Part shown: positions 7,845 through 17,436 of the stretch, one piece after another
Position numbering within the stretch: position 1 is the first letter of the stretch
How the letters are laid out: each line of letters begins with the position of its first letter
From: Psychrosphaera sp. B3R10
GTDB taxonomy: Bacteria > Pseudomonadota > Gammaproteobacteria > Enterobacterales > Alteromonadaceae
Assembly (NCBI RefSeq): GCF_018861025.1
Contig: NZ_JAHKQH010000042.1
Coordinates: 125,964-189,963 of the forward strand
Direction of reading: 5' to 3'
Length of the DNA: 64,000 nucleotides
Position numbers and translations under genes: made by a program
Notes under the pieces: model-generated
Database searches by the model: none
What the model saw: the letters and a program-made list of their open reading frames with translations, nothing else
Told to the model about the DNA's origin: nothing

Positions 7845-9770
7845 ATGAGTAAAAAAGAAGTAGCGAAAAAAAGCGCAGAAGTGGAAGGCCAGGTCGACGA
7901 GAATAAAGAGGCTGACGCTAAAGCAAAGGCGAAACCAAAAGGGTTACTCAGAGTTGGTGGGATAGGTGGCGTTGCCGTCATAGCAGCGGCTGTTTATTTT
8001 GGTATTAATCCAGCCGCAAAATTTGGGCTACAAATGGCGTTAGAGTCGACTTTTGGCACGGAAACAGAAATAGAAGCAGTCAATGTTAGTTGGTCTCCAT
8101 TTGGGTTAACAATAGAAAACCTACAACAAACCGATCCTGATAACTTAAACCGTAATCTGTTCCAGTTTAACCAAGCAGAAGTACAAGTCAGACCCCTAGA
8201 TTATTTGATGGGTAATACAGTAATCGACAGTTTAAAAGTAGTTGAATTACAATTTGACGGTGCAAGAGCAGAACCCGGTGTCCGTATCGTTAAAGATGAC
8301 CAATCAGCAGATACGTCACAAGGGACTGATTCTGATACAACGGAAAATGACCAACAAGAAGGGATGTCATTCCCAAGTTCTAAAGAACTCTTAGCCAAAG
8401 CAGATCTACAAACCGAAATTAAAGCGAAAAATTTTCAACAGGTTTGGAAAACACAAAGCAGCGAGTTAAAGTCGGTTTATAAGGACCTCCCGGATAAAGG
8501 TTCGGTGAAAAGTTATGAACAACAATGGCAAGAAATTGAAGATACCGAAATATCATCATTAGATGATTTAAAAGTTTTGAAGGAAAAAGTTGCCAAACTC
8601 AAAGCTGAAATAAATGCGGATAGGCTAAAAATTAAGACCGCGAAAGCAAAATACAAAACTAGCAAAGCCGAAATAGATCAGGCTTATAATGAGTTAAAAG
8701 ACGCACCTGGACAAGACTGGGAGTCGATTAAAAAAACATTGCCTATTGATGATCCAAATACTCTAGCGATAAGCCAATTGTTGTTTGGTGATAAAATCAC
8801 TTCTTATTTAGAGCAGGGTATGGGGTTCTATACCACCGCTAAACCGTATTTGGATAACTACCTTAAAAATAAAAAAGCGGAAGAGGCTGAGCCAGAGGTT
8901 ATAGTCGGTGAAAACATTGTCTTTCCTTTAAACGACCCATTGCCAACGTGGTTGATAGTTGATGCGGAAATTAGCCTAACATTAAGTGGTAAATCTTGGT
9001 TGGTAACTGCAAGTGAGATTACGAGTGAATCTTATGTGCGTAATATTCCGGGTGAATATGTTATGTCGCACGTTGCAAAACAAGGCGGCAGCATAAATAT
9101 CGAAGGGACTTTTTTTGCGGCACAAGACGCTAAGTTTACCACAGACGGTAAATGGAATATGTCGGAGCTAGCCGTAAATAATTACTCAATCGCTGGTGAT
9201 TCAGACTTATCATTAGAGTTGGAACACGGAAAACTGCTGGGTTCGGGCACATTCGAATATGAGAACGAATTAAATTCAGAGCATCTATTAGCGTTCAGTG
9301 AAACAATATTTTCGGGTAATGGGACTGGAGATTTTGCTGAAATTTTATTGGATTCATTATCGAGTGTAGACCAGTTTAATATCAATATGAACGTCAGTGG
9401 TAAATTGAAATCACCTGATTTAGCCGTAGATTCTGACCTTGATAATAAAGTAAATAGTGCCTTTAGAGCGGCTGTCAAAAAAGAGTTTAAAAAAGTTGAA
9501 AGCGAAACCAAAGCTGAATTGAGTCAAAAGGTTGAGCAAAACCTAACGGAAAAAGCCCCTGAGTTACAAAAGCTTAGAGACTTTGGCAAAGATTTAGATG
9601 AATGGGAGTCAACTCTCAAAAATAAAGCGGAAGACAAAATTGATGCGCTGATAGACAACAAAAAACAGCAATTCGAAGATAAAATAAAAAAAGAAGCCGA
9701 AGACAAAATTAAAGATAAATTAGAAGACAAAGTTAAGGACAAACTTAAAGGATTTAAGTGTTGTGAATAA
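7845..9770 (+). CDS. TIGR03545 family envelope protein (AsmA-like, single N-terminal anchor)
   Basis: 641-residue protein. It has a short Lys/Glu/Ala-rich cytoplasmic N-terminus, one membrane anchor (about residues 34-55) and a long periplasmic part. A segment around 55-125 (ESTFGTETEIEAVNVSWSPFG, then VQVRPLDYLMGNTVIDSLKV) resembles AsmA/DUF748-type domains that sit between membranes. The regions at 190-290 and 540-640 are highly charged coiled coils, the latter ending in a Lys/Asp/Glu-rich repeat and CCE. TIGR03545 and TIGR03546 genes usually occur side by side, as here. Function unknown; a role in lipid or envelope transport is only inference. Confidence 0.82.
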   Translation: MSKKEVAKKSAEVEGQVDENKEADAKAKAKPKGLLRVGGIGGVAVIAAAVYFGINPAAKFGLQMALESTFGTETEIEAVNVSWSPFGLTIENLQQTDPDNLNRNLFQFNQAEVQVRPLDYLMGNTVIDSLKVVELQFDGARAEPGVRIVKDDQSADTSQGTDSDTTENDQQEGMSFPSSKELLAKADLQTEIKAKNFQQVWKTQSSELKSVYKDLPDKGSVKSYEQQWQEIEDTEISSLDDLKVLKEKVAKLKAEINADRLKIKTAKAKYKTSKAEIDQAYNELKDAPGQDWESIKKTLPIDDPNTLAISQLLFGDKITSYLEQGMGFYTTAKPYLDNYLKNKKAEEAEPEVIVGENIVFPLNDPLPTWLIVDAEISLTLSGKSWLVTASEITSESYVRNIPGEYVMSHVAKQGGSINIEGTFFAAQDAKFTTDGKWNMSELAVNNYSIAGDSDLSLELEHGKLLGSGTFEYENELNSEHLLAFSETIFSGNGTGDFAEILLDSLSSVDQFNINMNVSGKLKSPDLAVDSDLDNKVNSAFRAAVKKEFKKVESETKAELSQKVEQNLTEKAPELQKLRDFGKDLDEWESTLKNKAEDKIDALIDNKKQQFEDKIKKEAEDKIKDKLEDKVKDKLKGFKCCE

Positions 9771-9814
9771 TATGGTGTTCAGCCTTTAAAACGGTGAAAT
9801 TTACTGAGCGTAAA

Positions 9815-9845
9815 AGCGTCTAATATTGTCATTAGGCGCTTTTTA
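9815..9845 (+). terminator. Rho-independent terminator after the TIGR03546/TIGR03545 pair
   Basis: AGCGTCTAAT, a short loop, then ATTAGGCGCT running into a T-rich tract (one G-T pair in the stem). It lies 45 bp past the TIGR03545 stop. Confidence 0.88.
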
Positions 9846-9935
9846 TTATCAATAGATTTAACTTGCTCTTTTGTTTTGCATTTTTTTACAAAATCACTAA
9901 ACTGGTCTTACCTTACTCATCTTACCAGTTGCCTT

Positions 9936-10733
9936 ATGTCAATCGAATCAATACTAAACAAAATGTCCGAAAAGCAGGACAGCTATGAATTAACCATTCC
10001 CGTCACCTGGGGCCAAGGTCGTACTGCATTTGGTGGGATATCCGCTGCTGTTTGTTTTCAAGCGGCACAAAATCTTATTGTAGACCAACGCACACCGCGT
10101 TCGTTTCATTGTAATTTTATTGGTCCGGTCACCTGTGGTGAGCCACTGAAAGTCACGGCAGAAATATTAAGAACCGGCAAGAATGTGACTCAGATAGTGG
10201 CCTCAGTTTTACAAAACGACCGAGTTTGTGTCATGGCTCAGATCTGTTTTGGTATCAGTCGTGGATCAATATTGCATAAACCCGATACAACTAAACACGC
10301 CTTAACGGTTCCCAAAAAAGGTAACTTCCTACCTCAAATTCCAAAGCTTGTTCCTAAGTTTATACAACATTTTGAACTCGCGGTGGAGAAGGGCAGTTTA
10401 TCCCTAGGTAAATCCGATGACCCTGTGTTACACGGATGGTCCAAATTAAAACACCCACCGGCTCAAATGACATATGCGTGCTTAATTGCAGTAATGGATG
10501 CATGGCCACCAACGATGTATCAAATGAAACGGATCCCAGCTCCGGCAAGCACCATGAGTTGGGATGTTGAATTTATTGCACCAATCGATGATTTAAATGG
10601 TGAAGAATGGATTGCGAGTGTAAATGAAGCCCGCCATATTGAAGATGGTTATGGTCATGAAGAGTCAACGTTTTGGGCCCCAGATGGCAGGGTTCTGGCG
10701 TATTCTCGACAGGTTGTGGCGATATTTGCGTAA
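9936..10733 (+). CDS. Acyl-CoA thioesterase, TesB-like double hotdog
   Basis: About 265 residues from the ATG at 9936 (MSIESILNKM). A longer frame opens at 9876, but its first 20 residues do not look like the family. It shows the thioesterase pattern TWGQGRTAFGGISAAV near the N-terminus. The second hotdog carries CLIAVMDAWPPTM and a C-terminal WDVEFIAPIDD ... DGRVLAYSRQVVAIFA, like PF13622 (4HBT_3). It is expected to hydrolyse fatty acyl-CoA in the cytoplasm; substrate length cannot be read from sequence. No strong ribosome site precedes either start. Confidence 0.82.
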   Translation: MSIESILNKMSEKQDSYELTIPVTWGQGRTAFGGISAAVCFQAAQNLIVDQRTPRSFHCNFIGPVTCGEPLKVTAEILRTGKNVTQIVASVLQNDRVCVMAQICFGISRGSILHKPDTTKHALTVPKKGNFLPQIPKLVPKFIQHFELAVEKGSLSLGKSDDPVLHGWSKLKHPPAQMTYACLIAVMDAWPPTMYQMKRIPAPASTMSWDVEFIAPIDDLNGEEWIASVNEARHIEDGYGHEESTFWAPDGRVLAYSRQVVAIFA

Positions 10734-10825
10734 ATTTATTGCTCTGTAGCGCCCTTATCTGTCTTGCAAGCAGGCTTTTCTAAGAACTGCAGACGGCTAT
10801 TTCATTTAAAGGCGATTTACTTTTA

Positions 10826-11347
10826 TCAGCATGGTTTTAAATTTTGATTATAATCTTCACCGGCTACAGCATAGTGATGGGCTGAGGCTTTTAATAACTC
10901 AACTTGTTGGTCCGATACGCTTTTGATTACTTTACCAGGACTACCCACGACCAGTGAATTGTCTGGGATTTGTGTGTTTTCGGTAATTAACGCGCCTGCA
11001 CCAATTATGCAGTTTTTACCAATGTTCGCGCCATTTAAGATTATGGCGCCAATACCAATTAAGCTTCTATCACCTATAGTACAACCATGTAACATTGCTT
11101 TGTGGCCGACGGTAACAGAGTGTCCAACATTTACTGGGTATCCCTCATCGACATGTACAATGCAACCATCTTGAATATTGGTGTTGTCGCCAATGTGGAT
11201 TGAGTCGGAATCGGCTCGCAAAACAGCATGAAACCAGATGCTGACACCAGTACCCATATGGACATCACCAATAACGTCGGCAGAGGGGGCGATAAAGATA
11301 TTTTGGCCTTGCTTGGTCGGGCGTTTGTTGTTTATTTCAAATTCCAT
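10826..11347 (-). CDS. Gamma-class carbonic anhydrase family protein (YrdA-like)
   Basis: Left-handed beta-helix hexapeptide-repeat protein of 173 residues, starting at ATG 11345-11347. Three zinc-binding histidines of the gamma-CA family are present: H65 (CIVHVDEG), H82 and H87 ([10 protein letters not shown]). The repeat pattern ([30 protein letters not shown]) is continuous. YrdA/PaaY homologues bind zinc or other metals, but carbonic anhydrase activity is unproven for many. Divergent from pdxH with 79 bp between starts, so a shared promoter region is likely. A longer in-frame extension to 11416 would overlap that region and is less likely. Confidence 0.93.
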   Translation of the reverse strand: MEFEINNKRPTKQGQNIFIAPSADVIGDVHMGTGVSIWFHAVLRADSDSIHIGDNTNIQDGCIVHVDEGYPVNVGHSVTVGHKAMLHGCTIGDRSLIGIGAIILNGANIGKNCIIGAGALITENTQIPDNSLVVGSPGKVIKSVSDQQVELLKASAHHYAVAGEDYNQNLKPC

Positions 11348-11426
11348 AATAAAACCGTTAACAATGAAGACATTGATAATTATACTAGCGGTAATTCGAC
11401 GAACTGTCTTTAACAATGGTGTAGAT

Positions 11427-12062
11427 ATGGATTTAAGTAGTTTAAGACGAGAGTATTGCCTAGATAACCTGAATGAAAATGACGTATTGCCAGATCCAAT
11501 GGCTCAGTTTGAAGTTTGGTTACAGCAAGTCATTAGCGCAGGGTTAAATGACCCAACGGCTATGGTTGTCGCCACGGTCGATGAGGCAGGGCAACCGTCG
11601 CAACGTATTGTATTGTTAAAGCAATCAGACCAAGATGGGTTTGTCTTTTTCACCAATTTGGGCAGTCGTAAAGCGCAGGAAATAAAGCAAAATTCTAAAG
11701 TTTGTTTGCATTTTCCTTGGCATAGTTTAGAACGACAGGTTATTGTTTATGGCGAAGCACAAAGATTGAGCTTAAAGCAAGACATGAGCTATTTTCTTTC
11801 TCGACCTAAAGCGAGCCAACTTGCTGCATGGGCATCACACCAGTCTCATCCGGTTAAGTCTCGTGATGTATTGATGAGTACGTTTGAGCAAATGAAAAAT
11901 AAGTTTAAAACCGGTGATATCTCAGCGCCAACTTTTTGGGGGGGATTTCGAATAGTGCCAACCAAAGTGGAATTTTGGCAAGGTGGCGAACATCGTTTAC
12001 ACGATAGGATCTTCTACCAAAAAATCGACAATAATTGGACCATATCGAGACTTGCTCCATAA
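11427..12062 (+). CDS. pdxH: Pyridoxamine 5'-phosphate oxidase PdxH
   Basis: FMN-dependent oxidase making pyridoxal 5'-phosphate from PNP or PMP, the last step of de novo and salvage vitamin B6 synthesis. From the ATG at 11427 it is 211 residues, close to the 218 of E. coli. Conserved blocks are RREYCLDNL at the N-terminus, [26 protein letters not shown] (FMN site), [26 protein letters not shown] and the C-terminal [12 protein letters not shown], which contacts PLP. The open frame extends upstream to 11238 but runs antisense through the carbonic anhydrase gene, so that start is rejected. Confidence 0.96.
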   Translation: MDLSSLRREYCLDNLNENDVLPDPMAQFEVWLQQVISAGLNDPTAMVVATVDEAGQPSQRIVLLKQSDQDGFVFFTNLGSRKAQEIKQNSKVCLHFPWHSLERQVIVYGEAQRLSLKQDMSYFLSRPKASQLAAWASHQSHPVKSRDVLMSTFEQMKNKFKTGDISAPTFWGGFRIVPTKVEFWQGGEHRLHDRIFYQKIDNNWTISRLAP

Positions 12063-12110
12063 CTCAATGATATTGAGTTTAAACAAGAACCTCCTTCAAA
12101 AAAGGACACA

Positions 12111-12878
12111 TTGTTGATAGACAGCCATTGTCATTTAGATTTTAGCCAATTTGATCAAGACCGAGACGCGGTATTAGAACGTGCTGCACTTGTTGGGGTT
12201 ACTGACTTTATTATTCCGGGGGTAACTCGTCGCCATTGGCAACGTCAGATTGACTTGTGCCGACGGACCGAAGGTTTTCACTTTGCATTGGGTTGTCATC
12301 CGTATTACATAAATGAGTTTGTTGAAACTGATTTAGACCTTCTATGTCAGCTTGCTAAGCAACGGGATTGCATTGCAATAGGGGAATGTGGGGTCGATAG
12401 CACTATCGTGGGTATTGAGAAGCAAATCGACATTTTTATTCAACATATTAAAATAGCCAATCAATTACAATTGCCCTTAATCGTTCATCACCGGCAGTCT
12501 CACCATCATATTTTCTCAGCATTTAAAATCTGTAAACCGAAATTTGGGGGCGTTATCCATGCTTTTAGTGGCAGTTTACAAGATAGCCTGAAATACATAG
12601 AACTGGGTTTTAAGTTGGGTATTGGCGGCACAATAACTTATCCGCGGGCAACAAAAACGCTGAAAGTGCTCAAAGAAATTATGCTTGAAGATATTGTTAT
12701 TGAAACTGACAGTCCAGATATGCCAATAAATGGATTCCAGGGGAGTCGTAACGAGCCCGATAAGATATTACATGTCGTACAGTCGATTTCAGAAATAAAG
12801 GCACTAGAGGTCACACACGTCGTTGACGTAACTCGTCAAACAACAATTGAATTATTTAAATTACCCCTGACAAAATAA
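12111..12878 (+). CDS. TatD-family metal-dependent hydrolase (YjjV-like)
   Basis: TIM-barrel metal-dependent DNase/hydrolase of the TatD family, 255 residues. Metal ligands are visible: DSHCHLD at residues 4-10, GECGVD near residue 93, LIVHHRQS, VIHAFSG, and the ETDSPDMP motif near residue 200. It begins at TTG 12111, preceded by AAAGGACAC, and lies 48 bp after pdxH. It resembles E. coli YjjV, which is also near ytjB-serB there. The in vivo substrate of this subgroup is unclear; 3'-5' DNase or D-Tyr-tRNA editing activities are known for relatives. Confidence 0.9.
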   Translation: MLIDSHCHLDFSQFDQDRDAVLERAALVGVTDFIIPGVTRRHWQRQIDLCRRTEGFHFALGCHPYYINEFVETDLDLLCQLAKQRDCIAIGECGVDSTIVGIEKQIDIFIQHIKIANQLQLPLIVHHRQSHHHIFSAFKICKPKFGGVIHAFSGSLQDSLKYIELGFKLGIGGTITYPRATKTLKVLKEIMLEDIVIETDSPDMPINGFQGSRNEPDKILHVVQSISEIKALEVTHVVDVTRQTTIELFKLPLTK

Positions 12879-12903
12879 CAACAACTTAACATTGTCAGAT
12901 TGC

Positions 12904-13515
12904 CTAATCCGGCGTATCGCGAACAATATATGAATTGGCAGAAAATGGTCGCAATCCGATTGTTAATAAATAACCAATCATCCCTGCTAACAAGGCAATT
13001 AAAAGTGTTGTTTTACTAATTGTATGGACAAAAAGAGTGGCGTCCTGTTGTAGAGCTTTTGACATCACGGTAATACGCACAAACCCAATAAGTTCACCGA
13101 GTTCATTAGTGACATCGGTGACATAAGGTTTTGGGGACATATTGGCTAATTTGTCATTTAGTGGATTCAAAAATCGGTCTTTGGTACTTAATGCGTTTTC
13201 ACTGCGACTTAAAACGACACCGCGATTATCGTAAACAACCATTTCAACAATATACTTGGATTTTAAAACTGACTCGGTCACGGTATTAAGCGCTTCGATA
13301 TCGTTATTTTCGATGTAATGAGCAGCACTATGTGAAGATTGGACTAAAATGTTGTCAGCCAAAACCTGCGCATTTTCATTGATTAACGTTTGGCCATTAA
13401 AATTAATGCTCGCCCAAATATTTAAGGTGACAATGAGCAAAACGATAGCCGCAATAAGTTGTGAAAACTTTCGGTTTATCGATGACGTTTTTATGTAGGT
13501 TACTTTTTTACTCAT
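12904..13515 (-). CDS. ytjB: YtjB/SmpA-type inner-membrane protein
   Basis: 203-residue membrane protein. It has one N-terminal helix (about 18-38), an extracytoplasmic region of about 130 residues that reads like a small sensor-type domain (VEMVVYDNRGVVLSRS ... VTDVTNELGELIGFVRITV), and a second helix (about 165-187). This layout, plus its position divergent to serB with 122 bp between, identifies it as YtjB (SmpA), which has the same place in E. coli. The function of the family is poorly defined. It converges on the TatD-like gene with a 25-bp gap. Confidence 0.82.
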   Translation of the reverse strand: MSKKVTYIKTSSINRKFSQLIAAIVLLIVTLNIWASINFNGQTLINENAQVLADNILVQSSHSAAHYIENNDIEALNTVTESVLKSKYIVEMVVYDNRGVVLSRSENALSTKDRFLNPLNDKLANMSPKPYVTDVTNELGELIGFVRITVMSKALQQDATLFVHTISKTTLLIALLAGMIGYLLTIGLRPFSANSYIVRDTPD

Positions 13516-13637
13516 TAATTAGCGCATTTACATCTAAGCTTTTTTAAATTCTGCGCATTTATTCGTTAAAAAGCAATCTGCTTTGTTATATTCTAGCAAG
13601 ATATATAAAACCTAGTACTTATAACGTTGGAGCAAAA

Positions 13638-14684
13638 ATGTTACAGAATGGCTTAAAAGAGAGCATTAAAATGGATACAAAGTCGCTTTTTGAAGCGGTT
13701 GATTTTATTGGTGTTGATTCATTATTCTCTGTAAAATTTGATCATAACGTCGCAACATTTGAGTCGTCTGAAAACGTTGTTAAAACCCGAACGAAATGTG
13801 TTTTATTTGGTGAGATTAATTGGTCTCATTATAAAGCATTAGTGAGTTATTTGGACGAGTTGTGTGGGAGTGGTGATCTAACGAGCGAAATTACATCTGT
13901 GGTCACCCATCAGTTTATTAAACCCACGGATGAATTACCCGGTGCCATTGCGTTGTATTTGTCGACTCCTTTAACTTCAGACAATCGCCTAAATTTAAGT
14001 CGTTGGGCAGAATCGCAATCGGTAGAAGTTTGTGTTGTTTCAAACGGACCAACATTGTCGGCACCTGGTCTAATTGTCATGGATATGGACTCAACTGCTA
14101 TCCAAATAGAATGTATTGATGAAATTGCTATATTGGCAGGCGTTGGTGAAGAAGTCGCAAAAGTGACTGAACAAGCGATGCGCGGCGAACTTGATTTTGC
14201 AGAGAGTTTACGAGCTCGAGTTAAAACATTAACCGATGCTCCGGTCAGCGTTGTAGATGATGTAGCGAAAAACTTGCCGTTAATGCCGGGTCTTGAAAAC
14301 TTAGTATCAGAGTTAAAACATAATGGTTGGAAAGTGGTTATCGCATCGGGCGGTTTTACCTACATGACCGAAGTGTTAAAGCAACAACTTGGTTTAGATA
14401 AAACCGTAGCTAATCAACTCGAAATGGTTGATGGAAAATTAACGGGTAATGTACTTGGTGACATCGTCGACGCACAGGCAAAAGCGGATACCGTTAATGA
14501 ACTCGCTGTTGAATACAACATTCCAATGTCACAAACGATCGCAATGGGCGATGGTGCGAATGATTTGGTCATGATGGCGGCTGCCAATTTAGGCGTCGCG
14601 TTTCATGCAAAACCATTAGTGAGAGAAAAAGCTGATGTCAGTGTTAAAACTGGCGGATTAGATCAATTGTTATATTTACTGTAA
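13638..14684 (+). CDS. serB: Phosphoserine phosphatase SerB
   Basis: HAD-superfamily enzyme that removes phosphate from O-phosphoserine in the last step of serine synthesis. The catalytic DxD motif is D149-M-D151-S-T. IASGGFTYM (motif II), the Lys in DAQAKADTV (motif III) and GDGANDLVMM (motif IV) follow. The N-terminal 130 residues form the ACT-like regulatory part seen in gammaproteobacterial SerB. 348 residues is somewhat longer than E. coli (322). The start at 13638 has TTGGAG 6 bp upstream; an internal ATG at 13671 is less well placed. Confidence 0.96.
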   Translation: MLQNGLKESIKMDTKSLFEAVDFIGVDSLFSVKFDHNVATFESSENVVKTRTKCVLFGEINWSHYKALVSYLDELCGSGDLTSEITSVVTHQFIKPTDELPGAIALYLSTPLTSDNRLNLSRWAESQSVEVCVVSNGPTLSAPGLIVMDMDSTAIQIECIDEIAILAGVGEEVAKVTEQAMRGELDFAESLRARVKTLTDAPVSVVDDVAKNLPLMPGLENLVSELKHNGWKVVIASGGFTYMTEVLKQQLGLDKTVANQLEMVDGKLTGNVLGDIVDAQAKADTVNELAVEYNIPMSQTIAMGDGANDLVMMAAANLGVAFHAKPLVREKADVSVKTGGLDQLLYLL

Positions 14685-14700
14685 TAATCAATGAAAATTG

Positions 14701-14728
14701 TTCGCGGTTTGCTAAAATGCGCCGCGAA
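14701..14728 (+). promoter_or_regulatory. Extended -10 promoter of cysS inside a short inverted repeat
   Basis: TGCTAAAAT (-10 with TG extension, 14710-14718) followed by the GC-rich GCGCCGCG. No good -35 is seen 16-18 bp upstream. The element is flanked by TTCGCGG and CCGCGAA (7-bp inverted repeat). It lies 17 bp past the serB stop and 40 bp before the cysS ATG. Confidence 0.6.
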
Positions 14729-14758
14729 GATAGTCGTTAATCAAATTTAGGAAGTCAG

Positions 14759-16153
14759 ATGTTACGCATTTACAACACATTAAGTCGACAGAAAGAAGAA
14801 TTTAAGCCTTTGGTTCCTGGCAAAGTCGGCATGTACGTGTGTGGTATTACGGTTTATGACCTATTACACATGGGTCACGGCAGAACGTATGTCGCATTTG
14901 ACGTTATGCAACGTTATTTTCGTTTTTTAAACTACGACGTGACATACGTCAGAAACATCACAGATGTTGATGATAAAATTATCCAACGTGCGGCAAAAAA
15001 TAACGAAACGTGCGATGAGTTAACCAACCGTACGATTGCCATGATGCATGAAGACTTTGACGCATTAGGTATGTTACCTGCTGATATTGAACCGCGTGTT
15101 ACCACGCACATGCCTGAAATTATTGATGTTATCCAACGTCTTATCGATAAAAATCATGCCTATGTTGCCGGTAACGGTGATGTATTATTTGAAGTTAGTA
15201 CCTATGAAAAATACGGACAGCTTGGTCGTCAAGACCTAGACCAACTGGTTGCTGGTTCTCGTGTAGACGTCGAATCGAGCAAACGTGACCCACTTGATTT
15301 TGTATTGTGGAAATTAGCCAAGCCTGGCGAACCTAAATGGGATTCGCCGTGGGGCGAAGGCCGACCTGGTTGGCATATCGAATGTTCTGCAATGAACTCA
15401 AAGCACTTAGGTACACATTTTGATATTCACGGCGGTGGTTCAGACCTTACATTTCCACACCATGAAAACGAAATTGCCCAGTCATGCTGTGCATTTGATA
15501 CACCGTATGTAAATTATTGGTTGCACTCAGGCATGGTTCAAGTGAATAACGAAAAAATGTCTAAATCATTAGACAATTTTTTTACCGTTCGTGAAGTGTT
15601 AAAGCAATATGATGCTGAGTCGATTCGTTATTTCTTGTTGTCTGGTCATTACCGCAGCCAGCTTAACTACAGCAGCGACAACTTAACACAAGCCCGCTCA
15701 AGTTTAGAACGTCTATATACTTCGTTACGCGGTGTTACGCCAAACTTAGACGTTGAAATGACTAATAATGTATTCGTTGATAAGTTCCGCACAGCGATGG
15801 ACGATGACTTTAATACCCCAGAAGCGTTAGCTGTTTTGTTTGAATTGGCAAAACAACTTAATAAAGAAAAAGAAGCTAATGCAACGAGCGGTGACAATTT
15901 GGCAGCAGATACCGCTGGTTTATTAGTAAATCTAGGAAAGGTACTGGGTATGGTTCAAAACCCACCAGAAGCGTTTCTACAAGGTGAGCAAAACGATGAC
16001 GACGTTGCTGAAATTGAATCTTGGATAACACGCAGAAATACAGCACGTGTTGAAAAAGATTGGGCTGCAGCAGATGAAGCACGAGATAAACTAAATGAAC
16101 TTGGGGTTATTTTAGAAGATGGTCCAGGTGGCACAACCTGGCGTAAACTCTAA
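14759..16153 (+). CDS. cysS: Cysteine--tRNA ligase CysS
   Basis: Class I aminoacyl-tRNA synthetase charging tRNA-Cys, 464 residues (E. coli 461). The HIGH signature appears as HMGHG (residues 37-41) and the KMSKS loop at 266-270. Zinc ligands include C28 in YVCGITVYD, a cysteine in HIECSAMN, and histidines in FPHHENE. The C-terminal anticodon-binding domain ends in [18 protein letters not shown] precedes the ATG. It is followed by a strong bidirectional terminator. Confidence 0.98.
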   Translation: MLRIYNTLSRQKEEFKPLVPGKVGMYVCGITVYDLLHMGHGRTYVAFDVMQRYFRFLNYDVTYVRNITDVDDKIIQRAAKNNETCDELTNRTIAMMHEDFDALGMLPADIEPRVTTHMPEIIDVIQRLIDKNHAYVAGNGDVLFEVSTYEKYGQLGRQDLDQLVAGSRVDVESSKRDPLDFVLWKLAKPGEPKWDSPWGEGRPGWHIECSAMNSKHLGTHFDIHGGGSDLTFPHHENEIAQSCCAFDTPYVNYWLHSGMVQVNNEKMSKSLDNFFTVREVLKQYDAESIRYFLLSGHYRSQLNYSSDNLTQARSSLERLYTSLRGVTPNLDVEMTNNVFVDKFRTAMDDDFNTPEALAVLFELAKQLNKEKEANATSGDNLAADTAGLLVNLGKVLGMVQNPPEAFLQGEQNDDDVAEIESWITRRNTARVEKDWAAADEARDKLNELGVILEDGPGGTTWRKL

Positions 16154-16234
16154 ATTTTGACGCTATTTTTTCTCCGGTAAATATGCATTTGCAAGGGTAA
16201 AGCAGTGTTTGGATGAACCAACCAATAGATCATA

Positions 16235-16264
16235 AAAAAGGCCAGTTAATTAACTGGCCTTTTT
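16235..16264. terminator. Bidirectional terminator between cysS and the Yip1 gene
   Basis: Perfect palindrome: AAAAAGGCCAGTTAA followed by TTAACTGGCCTTTTT. The stem ends in T-runs on both strands, so it can end cysS (plus) and the Yip1-family gene (minus). Confidence 0.95.
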
Positions 16265-16288
16265 ATTGTTGATTGTAATTTTTATTAT

Positions 16289-16888
16289 TTAGTGGCTAAA
16301 CGCAGGTGCGTAGCCTGAACTCCAAAACATAGCAAACGCAGTCATAATACATACGAGCAAAATAAGTCCGCATGTAACAACTGAGCTAGCATAAATAAAC
16401 CCTCGTTCCTCTGGGATGTGCATTAAAATTGGCACACCGGCGTAGAGCAAGTAAATTGAATAGGCGAGTGCACCTAAACCCACTAACATAACAAACCAAA
16501 CCACTGGGAAAAGAGCAGCAAAACCGGCCATAAATAATGGTGTAGCGGTGTAAGCAGCAAGTTCAAGGGTTTGGGTATATGTCGGTTTTGACCCAAAAGT
16601 ATGAGCCATCCAGTGAGCTAAATATCCAAGTAAAAAGACGCCAGCTATTAGTGAAAAATACATTCCGACACATAACATTAATGCCGATTCGGGAGACATT
16701 CTAAGGGGTTCACCAACGCCAACACTCCAACCCATTGTTGTTACTGAATAATAAGCACAGATTGCCGGTATCATTGCGATGATCATGATATGTGACATTG
16801 AATACTTAAAACTTTCGTGGCGATTATCAATTGTGTGCCACTCTTCGACTGGGTGCGCATAAAGCCCCCACAAATGGTTTAATATCAT
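16289..16888 (-). CDS. Yip1-family membrane protein
   Basis: 199-residue inner-membrane protein with about five transmembrane helices (roughly 32-50, 68-92, 115-135, 137-155, 163-187). Features of the Yip1/DUF1282 family are the N-terminal PVEEWHTID, a hydrophobic LAHWMAHTFG segment, LELAAYTATPLFMAG in the middle, and YAGVPILMHIPEERGFIYASSVV towards the end. No function is established for bacterial members. Single gene, with a terminator shared with cysS. Confidence 0.85.
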   Translation of the reverse strand: MILNHLWGLYAHPVEEWHTIDNRHESFKYSMSHIMIIAMIPAICAYYSVTTMGWSVGVGEPLRMSPESALMLCVGMYFSLIAGVFLLGYLAHWMAHTFGSKPTYTQTLELAAYTATPLFMAGFAALFPVVWFVMLVGLGALAYSIYLLYAGVPILMHIPEERGFIYASSVVTCGLILLVCIMTAFAMFWSSGYAPAFSH

Positions 16889-17436
16889 AATTCTTTTCCT
16901 TATTGGCTATTAAACACAAACTGCACATAAGCTGCGCAACATGTCTATGTTATGGGCAAAAATAGAATTTGAGTCAAGATTAGAATTGTTTAAAAAATGT
17001 TCGAGTTATACTAAATAGTTATTACCGCAATTACTCTAATATAGAGTATTAATTCTATTAATATCGCTAACTTACTAATAAACAAAGGAGTTGTATCTTC
17101 AAAATAGTGTACATAATTCTGCAGTCACTTTTTTCTTAATTTTTGAAATCAAAATTATTTGTAAAAAATATTCGATTATTATTTTCTAGGTCGCTGAATA
17201 ACTTAAAATTTGTGATTGATTTTTGTACAGCTTAGTGTGTTCTGATTAATTAGCCAAATGGCAAACATACTTTTTGCTGCGGTTTTATGACCTAAAATAC
17301 GTCAAATTGATTGCTTAAAATACATGTAGGGACGCTGAATCAACAGAGGAAGAAAGAGGTCGGTTTTGGGAAACGTCGGCCAAAAAATTGCTTGATTGGC
17401 CGAGGGTAAGAAATAACTTTTTAAGGTCTATTCTTT
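16889..17436. other. AT-rich intergenic region
   Basis: About 550 bp with no credible coding region. It presumably holds the Yip1 promoter on the minus strand near 16900-16960. Close to its right end is an inverted repeat TCGGCCAA / TTGGCCGA (17376-17403, 12-nt loop), just past the stop of the SGNH-like lipoprotein gene. This may be that gene's terminator, although no T-run follows. Confidence 0.5.
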
